From contig NZ_LS974202.1 of the NCBI RefSeq assembly GCF_900157305.1, positions 1,984,001 to 2,048,000 of the forward strand: DNA of 64,000 nt, given 5' to 3'. Positions 57,602 to 64,000 of the stretch are shown here, piece after piece. A program made the position numbers and the translations under genes. Below the pieces are notes generated by a model. The model did not search any database. It was given only the letters and a program-made list of their open reading frames with translations, and was not told where the DNA came from. This stretch comes from Mesotoga infera (lineage in GTDB: Bacteria; Thermotogota; Thermotogae; Petrotogales; Kosmotogaceae). Position 1 is the first letter of the stretch, and each line of letters begins with the position of its first letter.

Positions 57602-58165
57602 TCATTCGCCCGCCGAAGAGTTGTTTAGAGCTACCACTACCCTTGCTGGTTTGAGAACCTTACCATTGAAATTGTAACCGATCGCATTCACCTTATAAAC
57701 TGCCATATCCGGCATTTCGTTCGTCGATACGGTCTCGTCCACTTCGTTGGAGAAAGGATCGAACGGCATTCCGATCTCAGGCTCAATAAAGGAGACTCCC
57801 TCGTCCGACATCAGTTTTTCCATCGACTTCGATATTAATTCTATACCCAGAAAAAGACCATCGTCTCGATTCTGGTTGTTGGCCAACGCCCTCTTCAGAT
57901 CCATGTAGATATCTATTATTCTAAGGATCGTTCTCTCTTTGCTTCTTCTGACCTGTTCTTCCGCTTCCCTTTGTATCGCCGTCTTGAAGTTCTGAAACTC
58001 AGCCCTCAACCTAGCGTTTTCTTCCATCAGGTTCTTAACCGATGTCTTTAATTCATCTATCTCAATTTTTGATGCGTCTCCCATTTCAATTAAATTTTCC
58101 TGTACTCCAGAAGGAGTATCGTTTCGATCCATATCGTTGATGGTTTCTTCATGCTTCCCGTCCAT
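57602..58165 (-). CDS. grpE: nucleotide exchange factor GrpE
   Basis: 187 residues. A variable acidic N-terminus, a long coiled coil with ARLRAEFQNFKTAIQREAEE, a four-helix part and the C-terminal beta domain ending YNFNGKVLKPARVVV fit GrpE. It releases ADP from DnaK. AGGAGG precedes the ATG; it lies 18 bases after hrcA and 22 before dnaJ. Confidence 0.95.
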   Translation of the reverse strand: MDGKHEETINDMDRNDTPSGVQENLIEMGDASKIEIDELKTSVKNLMEENARLRAEFQNFKTAIQREAEEQVRRSKERTILRIIDIYMDLKRALANNQNRDDGLFLGIELISKSMEKLMSDEGVSFIEPEIGMPFDPFSNEVDETVSTNEMPDMAVYKVNAIGYNFNGKVLKPARVVVALNNSSAGE

Positions 58166-58183
58166 AATGTTTCCTCCTGTATG

Positions 58184-59227
58184 CTATCTGTTCGAAAAAA
58201 CTTCCGAAAGCCTGTTTATAGAAAATTCGAGATAGCCAGTTATCTTCTCGTAATATGACAGCTTCGGAGCCACTATGTAGACCGTACCTATCTTCTCGTC
58301 GTTTCTGGTGTAAGGGGAGGCGAAAATAGAATAGTTCTTCATATCATCTCTGCCTATCTCCTGACCTATGAAGGCCTTCGGAGAATCGACTTCTCCCAGT
58401 TCTTTAAGTAACCCGTCGAGACTTTTCGGATTCTCTACCGCCTTTACAAGATCAATAACGTCTTGAGAGTCAAGAAACTCACTGGCTATTACGAACTCGA
58501 GTCCATACCTGAAATACTTCTCTTCGTTCTCCTTATCGAATATACTTTGCAGAAAGTGAAGGATCTCCTGCACTCTTCTGTCGTACCATTGATCTTCTTT
58601 TATCTCGACGTTCCTGATGCCCTTTCGTATCTCCCCAACGGTTTTTCCGACAACAGCCATGTTGATTTGTTTTTGAAAAGCATCGACATCAAATTCATTA
58701 AGTCCCGTAAAAACAGTGGTATTCAAACTCACGCCCAGATCGGTGATCACCGAAACGTTCAGATAACCTTCGGCTATTCTGGATATTGAGACAGATCTTA
58801 CGACTAGCCTGTCGAGTTTCGGTTTTTCAATTATCACGAAGGCCGAGGCGGCGCGAGCGAGAATTCTGGTCATACCCTGAAGGAGCCGTTCAATATCACC
58901 CATGAAGCTGGCCTGGCGGATAGCTATGGCTACGTTGCTCTCCTGCAAATCTCTTGAGATGCTCTTTATTGAATCGAAATAAAACCTCAATCCCTTATCC
59001 GTCAGTACCCTACCGGCAGATGTATGTGGCTGGTTGATGTACCCCAGAAACTCGAGCTTTCTCATATCGTTTCTGACAGTCGCAGAGCTGAAATTAAGGT
59101 TGGAATGCTCGAGAACCTGTTTAGAACTCACAGGTTTGCCGGTGGATATGTACTCTCTAGATATGCAGTAAAGGACTCTAATCTGCCTGGAATTAAGATC
59201 CGGACCAATCATTCGCTTTCTGGACAT
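58184..59227 (-). CDS. hrcA: heat-inducible repressor HrcA
   Basis: 347 residues. The N-terminal winged helix with SSATVRNDMRKLEFLGYI and QPHTSAGRVLTDKG is the HrcA hallmark; a GAF-like middle and dimer region follow. HrcA binds CIRCE and represses the chaperone operon. The start ATG at 59227 lies directly against the CIRCE element, whose inner half contains the ribosome-binding GGAG. It is the first gene of hrcA-grpE-dnaJ-yitT-tsaB. Confidence 0.96.
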   Translation of the reverse strand: MSRKRMIGPDLNSRQIRVLYCISREYISTGKPVSSKQVLEHSNLNFSSATVRNDMRKLEFLGYINQPHTSAGRVLTDKGLRFYFDSIKSISRDLQESNVAIAIRQASFMGDIERLLQGMTRILARAASAFVIIEKPKLDRLVVRSVSISRIAEGYLNVSVITDLGVSLNTTVFTGLNEFDVDAFQKQINMAVVGKTVGEIRKGIRNVEIKEDQWYDRRVQEILHFLQSIFDKENEEKYFRYGLEFVIASEFLDSQDVIDLVKAVENPKSLDGLLKELGEVDSPKAFIGQEIGRDDMKNYSIFASPYTRNDEKIGTVYIVAPKLSYYEKITGYLEFSINRLSEVFSNR

Positions 59228-59254
59228 TTAGCACTCCTTCCTAAAGACTGCTAA
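59228..59254. promoter_or_regulatory. CIRCE operator
   Basis: TTAGCACTC, 9-base spacer, GACTGCTAA; one mismatch from the consensus TTAGCACTC-N9-GAGTGCTAA. It covers the expected transcript start and the ribosome-binding site of hrcA, so HrcA would block both initiation and, in RNA form, shape the leader. Confidence 0.95.
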
Positions 59255-59257
59255 TTA

Positions 59258-59286
59258 ATGTTAGCATACGCCGCCTCAGTTGTCAA
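59258..59286 (-). promoter_or_regulatory. hrcA operon promoter
   Basis: TTGACA (59286-59281), 17-base spacer, TAACAT (59263-59258) on the minus strand. Confidence 0.88.
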
Positions 59287-59308
59287 GTTCAGGGAGCGAT
59301 GATACAAT
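59280..59308 (+). promoter_or_regulatory. murE promoter, -35 overlapping that of hrcA
   Basis: TTGTCA (59280-59285), 17-base spacer, TACAAT (59303-59308) with TGA before it (extended -10). Five bases of its -35 are shared with the -35 of the divergent hrcA promoter. Confidence 0.82.
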
Positions 59309-59334
59309 CTTCTAGAGCGAAAGGGGTGTGATTC

Positions 59335-60831
59335 ATGAGATTGTCTCAGATCATAGAACTCCTCGGCAACAACGTCCTTCAGGTAGTGAACCCCGGAAAT
59401 ATAGACCCCGAATTTGAGCATGTGGAGAGCGATTCAAGAATTCTCAAAGAGAACGATCTCTTCATATGTATAAAGGGGCAGGCTTTCGACTCGCACCTGA
59501 TTGCCAGAGAGCTTCAAAAGAAGGGTGCGGCTGCTCTGATAGCCGAAACTGCCATAGAGGATGAAGAGATTTTGATTCCCATAGTTTACGTGAAAAGTTC
59601 CCGGCTTGCAGAAGCTTTGTTGACCATGGAAGAGTGCAACCACCCTTATCGCAAACTCACAACCATAGGCGTCACAGGTACCAATGGTAAAACGACGATC
59701 ACCACTCTCATTTATCATGTGCTCTCAATTTTCGAAAGGAAGGCATCTCTCATAGGAACTGTGAGAAATGTAGTCGGTGAAAACGTATATACAAATCCCA
59801 AGAACACCACGCCAGGTCCTTTCGAGCTGGCCAGACTCCTCCAGCTTTCGACCAAACTCAAATCCGAATATTTCGTCATGGAAGTCTCTTCACATTCACT
59901 CTCCATGAACAGAGTCGAGGGCATGAGGTTCGACGTCGGTATAATAACCAACGTTACGCGGGATCATCTGGATTTTCACTCCTCATTTGAAGATTACTAC
60001 AGGGCGAAGATGCATCTGTTTTCGCTTTTAAAATCCAACGGTATAGCCGTCGTGAATGGAGACAAAATAAACATCGCTGATATTCACATATCCAGGAACC
60101 GAATCATAACTTACGGTTTCGGAGACGAATCTGATTACAGAATCGAAGATCTCGATATTTCCCGCACCGGAATGGATTTCACTATACATACCCCGTTCGG
60201 TTCCTCCCAGAGAGTTTACACCCGACTGATAGGAGAACACAACGCATACAACGTGGCAGCCGCAATAGCAGTGCTAAATTCGTTGAATTACGATATGGAT
60301 CACATACTGAAGGCTATTTCATCTTTCGGTGGAGTGCCCGGAAGGTTCGAATTCGTCGAAGAGGCCACCAAGTACGGTTTCGATGTCGTGATAGATTTCG
60401 CCCACACGCCAGATGCACTGGAAAAACTGCTGCGTACTGCCAGGAGACTCAGCCCGGGTAGGTTGATACTTGTCTTTGGAGCGGGAGGGTCGGCCGACAA
60501 AGGGAAGAGACCGTTGATGTCGGAAGTTTCCTCCCGGTTCAGTGATGTGGTGATACTTACCTCCGACGATCCGAAAAACGACGATCCTCTGGAGATACTT
60601 CAGGATCTGGAAAGTGGAATCGACAAATTCAAGCCATATCTAGTGATCCCGGATAGAAAAGAAGCCATTTCCGTTGCCCTAACACTTGCCAACAGACAGG
60701 ATATGGTTTTGATAGCGGGCAGGGGGCACGAAGATTTCCAGATTCTCAAGGACAGGAAGGTTCCTTTCAACGATAAGCAAGTCGTTAAAGATATTTTAGA
60801 AACTAAATTCCGGAGGCACATCAAGAAGTGA
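59335..60831 (+). CDS. murE: UDP-N-acetylmuramoyl-tripeptide synthetase MurE
   Basis: 498 residues. Adds the third amino acid to UDP-MurNAc-L-Ala-D-Glu in the cytoplasm. ATP loop GVTGTNGKTTITTLIYH (about 110), a carbamylated-lysine region, and the C-terminal domain with the specificity motif DDPKNDDP (about 408-415). Diaminopimelate-adding enzymes have DNPR at this place; T. maritima MurE, which adds lysine, has a DDPRGEDP-like motif. I infer a lysine-adding enzyme. The ATG follows AAAGGGGTG. It overlaps murF by 4 bases (GTGA). Confidence 0.94.
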   Translation: MRLSQIIELLGNNVLQVVNPGNIDPEFEHVESDSRILKENDLFICIKGQAFDSHLIARELQKKGAAALIAETAIEDEEILIPIVYVKSSRLAEALLTMEECNHPYRKLTTIGVTGTNGKTTITTLIYHVLSIFERKASLIGTVRNVVGENVYTNPKNTTPGPFELARLLQLSTKLKSEYFVMEVSSHSLSMNRVEGMRFDVGIITNVTRDHLDFHSSFEDYYRAKMHLFSLLKSNGIAVVNGDKINIADIHISRNRIITYGFGDESDYRIEDLDISRTGMDFTIHTPFGSSQRVYTRLIGEHNAYNVAAAIAVLNSLNYDMDHILKAISSFGGVPGRFEFVEEATKYGFDVVIDFAHTPDALEKLLRTARRLSPGRLILVFGAGGSADKGKRPLMSEVSSRFSDVVILTSDDPKNDDPLEILQDLESGIDKFKPYLVIPDRKEAISVALTLANRQDMVLIAGRGHEDFQILKDRKVPFNDKQVVKDILETKFRRHIKK

Positions 60832-62153
60832 ATTCTAATGAAGCGGTCGAAGAGTTTCTGAGGCTCACCGAAAATCGTAAAATATCCGTCGATTCCAGAG
60901 AGATAAATGAAGGCGATGTCTTTCTGGCTCTTAGGGGAGAGAGGATCGATGGGAACGATTTCGTACTTGATGCCCTCAACAGGGGTGCGGCTTTTGTTTT
61001 TACTTCACGAAAATTCAACGATAGGCGTGCCATATACTGTCAAGATATAAAGGAGCTACTGATTAAGGCCAGTAGAAGTTTGCTGGCCAGAGCGAATTTC
61101 GATAAACTTGTCACGATAACAGGTTCAAACGGCAAAACAACTACCAAAGAGATAGCGGCCTTTCTTCTTTCGAAGATCGGTAGGACTTTTAAAACCGAGG
61201 GGAATCTGAACACTGAAATTGGACTGCCGTTATCTCTTTTGAACGGAAGGAGAGAGTTTCTTTTTGCCAGATTCGGTGTCTTTGAGCTTGGCACAAACAA
61301 CAAAGGCGATCTGGAAAAGCTGGTATCGCTTCTGGAACCTCAGATCTGCGTTCTCCTCAACGTTGGCAGTGCACATCTGGGCAATTTTGGAAATCCGGAA
61401 GACCTTCTCAAAGAAAAGCTGTCCATTTTCAATTCAAGACGTATAACAACCGCGATAACGAACGGCGACGATACAAGAATCAGGGAGTTCGTTCGAAATC
61501 TCGAATGTGAGAAGTACTTTTTTGGAACGGGCAGGTGCGATTTTACTCTCGTTGATTTTTCATACGACGACCGGAACACTAAGGTACATTTCGTGAGTGG
61601 CGGAGACAAGTTTGTAAGGTTGAACGGTTTGTGGAGTGCCGGACAGATAATGGATTTCGGTGCGGCGTATCTTGTCGCGAAAAACTGTGGGCTTGATGAA
61701 CCGGCTTTAGACATCTCCGGTTTAAGTCTCTCTTTCAACGACCGTTTCAAAGTAGAAAAACTGCACGGAATGACTCTGATAAGTGATTTCTACAACAGTA
61801 GCCTTGAATCGTGGAGGTCGGCCGTAGATTCTATAAAGAAGATCGAGTCGAAAAGGAAGATAGCCGTTGTGGGTTCTATACTTGAACAGGGGATTCACAG
61901 CGGCAGTACACATATGGAACTTGGGAAGATCCTCGGTGCATTCGATGAAGTCCTCTTTTTCAACGTAGATCGTGATATCGAGATGGCTTGTGGAACGGTG
62001 AAACCGGTTCTCATCAGTGAAGATGAGGGAGTGCTGGCTTCATGGTTGAAGGAGAACACAAAGAAGGGTGACCTGATTTTCTTCAAAGCCTCCCGCGGTG
62101 TCTTTCTAGAGAGGGTCTTCGGAAAGTTCATGGAGTTGATTAAAGATGGTTGA
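60828..62153 (+). CDS. murF: UDP-N-acetylmuramoyl-tripeptide-D-alanyl-D-alanine ligase MurF
   Basis: 441 residues. Attaches D-Ala-D-Ala to the UDP-MurNAc-tripeptide. N-terminal domain with VDSREINEGDVFLAL, ATP loop TGSNGKTTTKE (about 103), FELGTNNKGD, NVGSAHLGNFG, and a C-terminal domain with the DFYNSSLESW motif. The start is GTG 60828; GGAGG lies 11 bases upstream. Confidence 0.95.
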   Translation: MNSNEAVEEFLRLTENRKISVDSREINEGDVFLALRGERIDGNDFVLDALNRGAAFVFTSRKFNDRRAIYCQDIKELLIKASRSLLARANFDKLVTITGSNGKTTTKEIAAFLLSKIGRTFKTEGNLNTEIGLPLSLLNGRREFLFARFGVFELGTNNKGDLEKLVSLLEPQICVLLNVGSAHLGNFGNPEDLLKEKLSIFNSRRITTAITNGDDTRIREFVRNLECEKYFFGTGRCDFTLVDFSYDDRNTKVHFVSGGDKFVRLNGLWSAGQIMDFGAAYLVAKNCGLDEPALDISGLSLSFNDRFKVEKLHGMTLISDFYNSSLESWRSAVDSIKKIESKRKIAVVGSILEQGIHSGSTHMELGKILGAFDEVLFFNVDRDIEMACGTVKPVLISEDEGVLASWLKENTKKGDLIFFKASRGVFLERVFGKFMELIKDG

Positions 62154-63072
62154 TCAAGTCCTCTCGTTTTTAATTTCACTGGTTGCGACGGCAATTCTTC
62201 TCGAACCCTTCAAGCGATTCCAGAGGAAACACAAGATAGGCCAGTACATACGACAGGAAGGACCGGATCTCCACAATTACAAAACCGGTACTCCCACGGC
62301 CTCAGGCGTTATCTTCATACCCGTCTCCCTGATCGTCATGATCCTTTTTTTCCGGAAGCCGGAAACACTCATCGTGGTGATGGCCGGTATTCTTTTCGGC
62401 GCCGTCGGTTTGATCGACGATATTTCGAAGATAGCTAAGAAGAACGCAGCCGGTTTAAGTGGCAAGAGGAAGTTGCTATTGCAGTTCGTGTTCGCCTCTA
62501 TCGTAGTGCTCATGATTCAGTTCTACAATCCCCATACATCTATGAAGATCCCATTCGGTGGCGAGATCGAATTTGGCTTTATGTATTACATAATCTCCGC
62601 AACAGTTCTGGCTGGTATGAGTAACGCAGTCAATCTTTCCGATGGGTTAGATGGGTTAGCGGGTTCTATGTTCATCTTTTCGCTGTTACCTCTCTTCGCC
62701 CTTCCGTTGTGGCAAAATGGAATCATCGCCCCGATCTTCGGCGCTCTGGCCGGTTTCTTGTGGCACAATTGGTTTCCAGCATCCGTTTTCATGGGAGATA
62801 CGGGCGCGCTCGGCCTGGGTGGTATGTTGGCCACGATTTTCGCTATTGATGGCAGAGAGCTCTTCTTGATCTTTTTCGGCGTCATGTTCGTAATTGAAAT
62901 GTTCAGTGTGATACTTCAGGTGGGGTCCTTCAAACTCTTTGGGAGAAGAGTCTTCAGGATGTCACCCATCCATCACCACTTCGAACTCAAAGGCTGGAAG
63001 GAAACAAAGATCACTTTCAGATTTTCGTTGCTTGCATTGACCGCGGCCGTCATTGGCCTGCTGGCCTGGTAG
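62146..63072 (+). CDS. mraY: phospho-N-acetylmuramoyl-pentapeptide transferase MraY
   Basis: 308 residues, somewhat short of the usual 320-360. It moves phospho-MurNAc-pentapeptide to undecaprenyl phosphate at the inner membrane, forming lipid I. About ten helices; catalytic motifs GLIDDISKI, NLSDGLDGLAG and the GDTGALGLGG and HHHFELKGW loops are intact. It overlaps murF by 8 bases. Confidence 0.95.
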   Translation: MVDQVLSFLISLVATAILLEPFKRFQRKHKIGQYIRQEGPDLHNYKTGTPTASGVIFIPVSLIVMILFFRKPETLIVVMAGILFGAVGLIDDISKIAKKNAAGLSGKRKLLLQFVFASIVVLMIQFYNPHTSMKIPFGGEIEFGFMYYIISATVLAGMSNAVNLSDGLDGLAGSMFIFSLLPLFALPLWQNGIIAPIFGALAGFLWHNWFPASVFMGDTGALGLGGMLATIFAIDGRELFLIFFGVMFVIEMFSVILQVGSFKLFGRRVFRMSPIHHHFELKGWKETKITFRFSLLALTAAVIGLLAW

Positions 63073-63084
63073 GTGGAGGACGTG

Positions 63085-64000
63085 TTGAAAAGCAAAATAG
63101 GTTTCGTGGGACTGGGAATATCCAATTATAGATTGCTCAGAGTACTCCGCAAGGAGTGTCCATCATCGTCTTTCTTCGTTTCTGATATGGGATCGATCGA
63201 GGGAGAAGCCCTTGAATTTCTGAGAGACAGCGGTATAGAGTATGAAGATAACGGTCATACTGAAAGGCTTATGGAGTGCGGCAGCTTCATAGTATCACCT
63301 GGCGTTTCGCCTTTCTCGAAAGTCGGGAGAGCCATTCTCGAGAGCGGAAAGCCATTCACTACCGAACTGGAAGTGTCCTTGGATATCCTAAAATCTAAGC
63401 CTCACGGAGTGATAATAGGTATCACAGGGACTAATGGAAAATCGACCACTGTCACCATGCTCGGGCATGTGCTCGCAGCCAGGGGAAAGAGTATCTTTCA
63501 GGGTGGAAATCTAGGCGACCCGCTGGCTGGGATACTTGGAGAAAGTCTTGAGTACTACGTTCTCGAAGTTAGTTCGTTTCAGCTTAAATGGTTCAGCAGA
63601 AGCGATATTCGCTTCCATTTATCGGCTGTTATCAATATAGGCGAAGATCATATAGACTACCACAAAACGTACGAAGACTACCGACAGTCAAAACTTCGAC
63701 TGGTCGATATGACGGAAGGTTTTTCTTTGCTTCCTTCGTGTGAGAAGGAGTTTTTCGAAGGTAAACCTCAACAAGGGAAGATACTTCCATTTTCAATGCA
63801 CGGAGAGACCGATTGCTGTTACGATCTGGGCAAGTTTAAAATAGGAGGAGAGTCCTTCGATAGCGGGGACCTGCCTTATGAGGGAATTCACAATTTTGAA
63901 GACACCCTGGTAGTTATGACCCTGGCAAACCTTCTTGGTATGCCTCTGAGAAGAGTCTTCGAAGATCTAAAGAAGTACGAGTTCCTCTCTCACAGGCTTC
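63085..64000 (+). CDS. murD: UDP-N-acetylmuramoylalanine-D-glutamate ligase MurD, 3' end cut off by window
   Basis: About 305 codons are inside the window with no stop. The N-terminal Rossmann part FVGLGISNYRLLRVL, the VSPGVSP segment (about 75), ATP loop GITGTNGKSTT (about 113-123), the LEVSSFQL motif and GEDHIDYH with the following carboxylated-lysine region are all MurD-like. TTG 63085 has GGAGG at 5 bases; GTG 63082 is the other option. It adds D-Glu to UDP-MurNAc-L-Ala. Confidence 0.93.
   Translation, partial: MKSKIGFVGLGISNYRLLRVLRKECPSSSFFVSDMGSIEGEALEFLRDSGIEYEDNGHTERLMECGSFIVSPGVSPFSKVGRAILESGKPFTTELEVSLDILKSKPHGVIIGITGTNGKSTTVTMLGHVLAARGKSIFQGGNLGDPLAGILGESLEYYVLEVSSFQLKWFSRSDIRFHLSAVINIGEDHIDYHKTYEDYRQSKLRLVDMTEGFSLLPSCEKEFFEGKPQQGKILPFSMHGETDCCYDLGKFKIGGESFDSGDLPYEGIHNFEDTLVVMTLANLLGMPLRRVFEDLKKYEFLSHRL

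Overview
The window looks like chromosomal DNA of a mesophilic member of the Thermotogota, closest in character to Mesotoga/Kosmotogaceae. The basis is: Thermotogota-type gene order (hrcA-grpE-dnaJ without dnaK, GH57 next to DUF4912, a MalG-type permease with a huge insert), a MurE whose specificity motif is not the meso-diaminopimelate one, and rRNA genes that by eye are much less GC-rich than those of hyperthermophilic Thermotoga. The genus is inferred; no search was run. The DNA is compact, genes are densely packed with many 4-base stop/start overlaps, TTG and GTG starts are common, and I see no insertion sequences, prophage or CRISPR arrays.

Layout. 1-2898: 3' part of pnp and an M16 peptidase. 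2945-7985: a complete rRNA operon (promoter, boxA-like leader, 16S, tRNA-Ile, tRNA-Ala, 23S, 5S, terminator) with visible long processing stems. 7982-14103 (minus): phoH, a short PgpH-like HD protein, ybeY, DUF1015 and ispD, preceded by a sigma-54-type activator gene that faces an MFS transporter across a regulatory region. 14351-18326: MFS transporter, phosphohexomutase, membrane protein. 18332-22103: phzF-like gene facing a feoA(tandem)-feoB-small membrane protein operon with a palindromic operator. 22227-26693: response regulator, two RCK proteins, TrkH-type potassium channel subunit, hisS. 26830-31369: DUF4912 protein, GH57 alpha-glucan enzyme, SurA/PrsA-like foldase. 31407-39936: tRNA-Gln, uridine-kinase-like protein, CsoR/CstR-family regulator, trmI, C-terminal processing peptidase, an unknown envelope protein, an RND (MMPL) exporter, DUF3307, PPP phosphatase. 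39982-47700: gdhA, tRNA-Arg, psuG, amidohydrolase, tRNA-Met, a possible 57-residue gene, mnmG, oxaloacetate-decarboxylase-type subunit. 47912-54937: malE-malF-malG and a phosphodiesterase-like gene. 54934-59227 (minus): hrcA-grpE-dnaJ-yitT-tsaB under CIRCE. 59335-64000: murE-murF-mraY-murD, running off the window.

How parts work together. The Mal transporter brings in maltodextrin, and the GH57 enzyme and phosphohexomutase belong to glucan and hexose-phosphate metabolism. The Trk genes form a potassium uptake module apparently tied to a response regulator without a DNA-binding output. The Feo genes form a ferrous iron importer. The heat-shock operon and the peptidoglycan cluster are divergent, and their promoters share an overlapping -35 element, so only one can be engaged at a time.

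The best leads for something new are the shared hrcA/murE promoter, the sigma-54 activator with a near-consensus -24/-12 element before the MFS gene (spacing one base short), the roughly 640-residue coiled-coil insert in MalG, the CsoR-family protein with a Cys-Tyr-Cys site, and the Trk module with a TPR-like response regulator. No clearly new defence or mobile system was seen.
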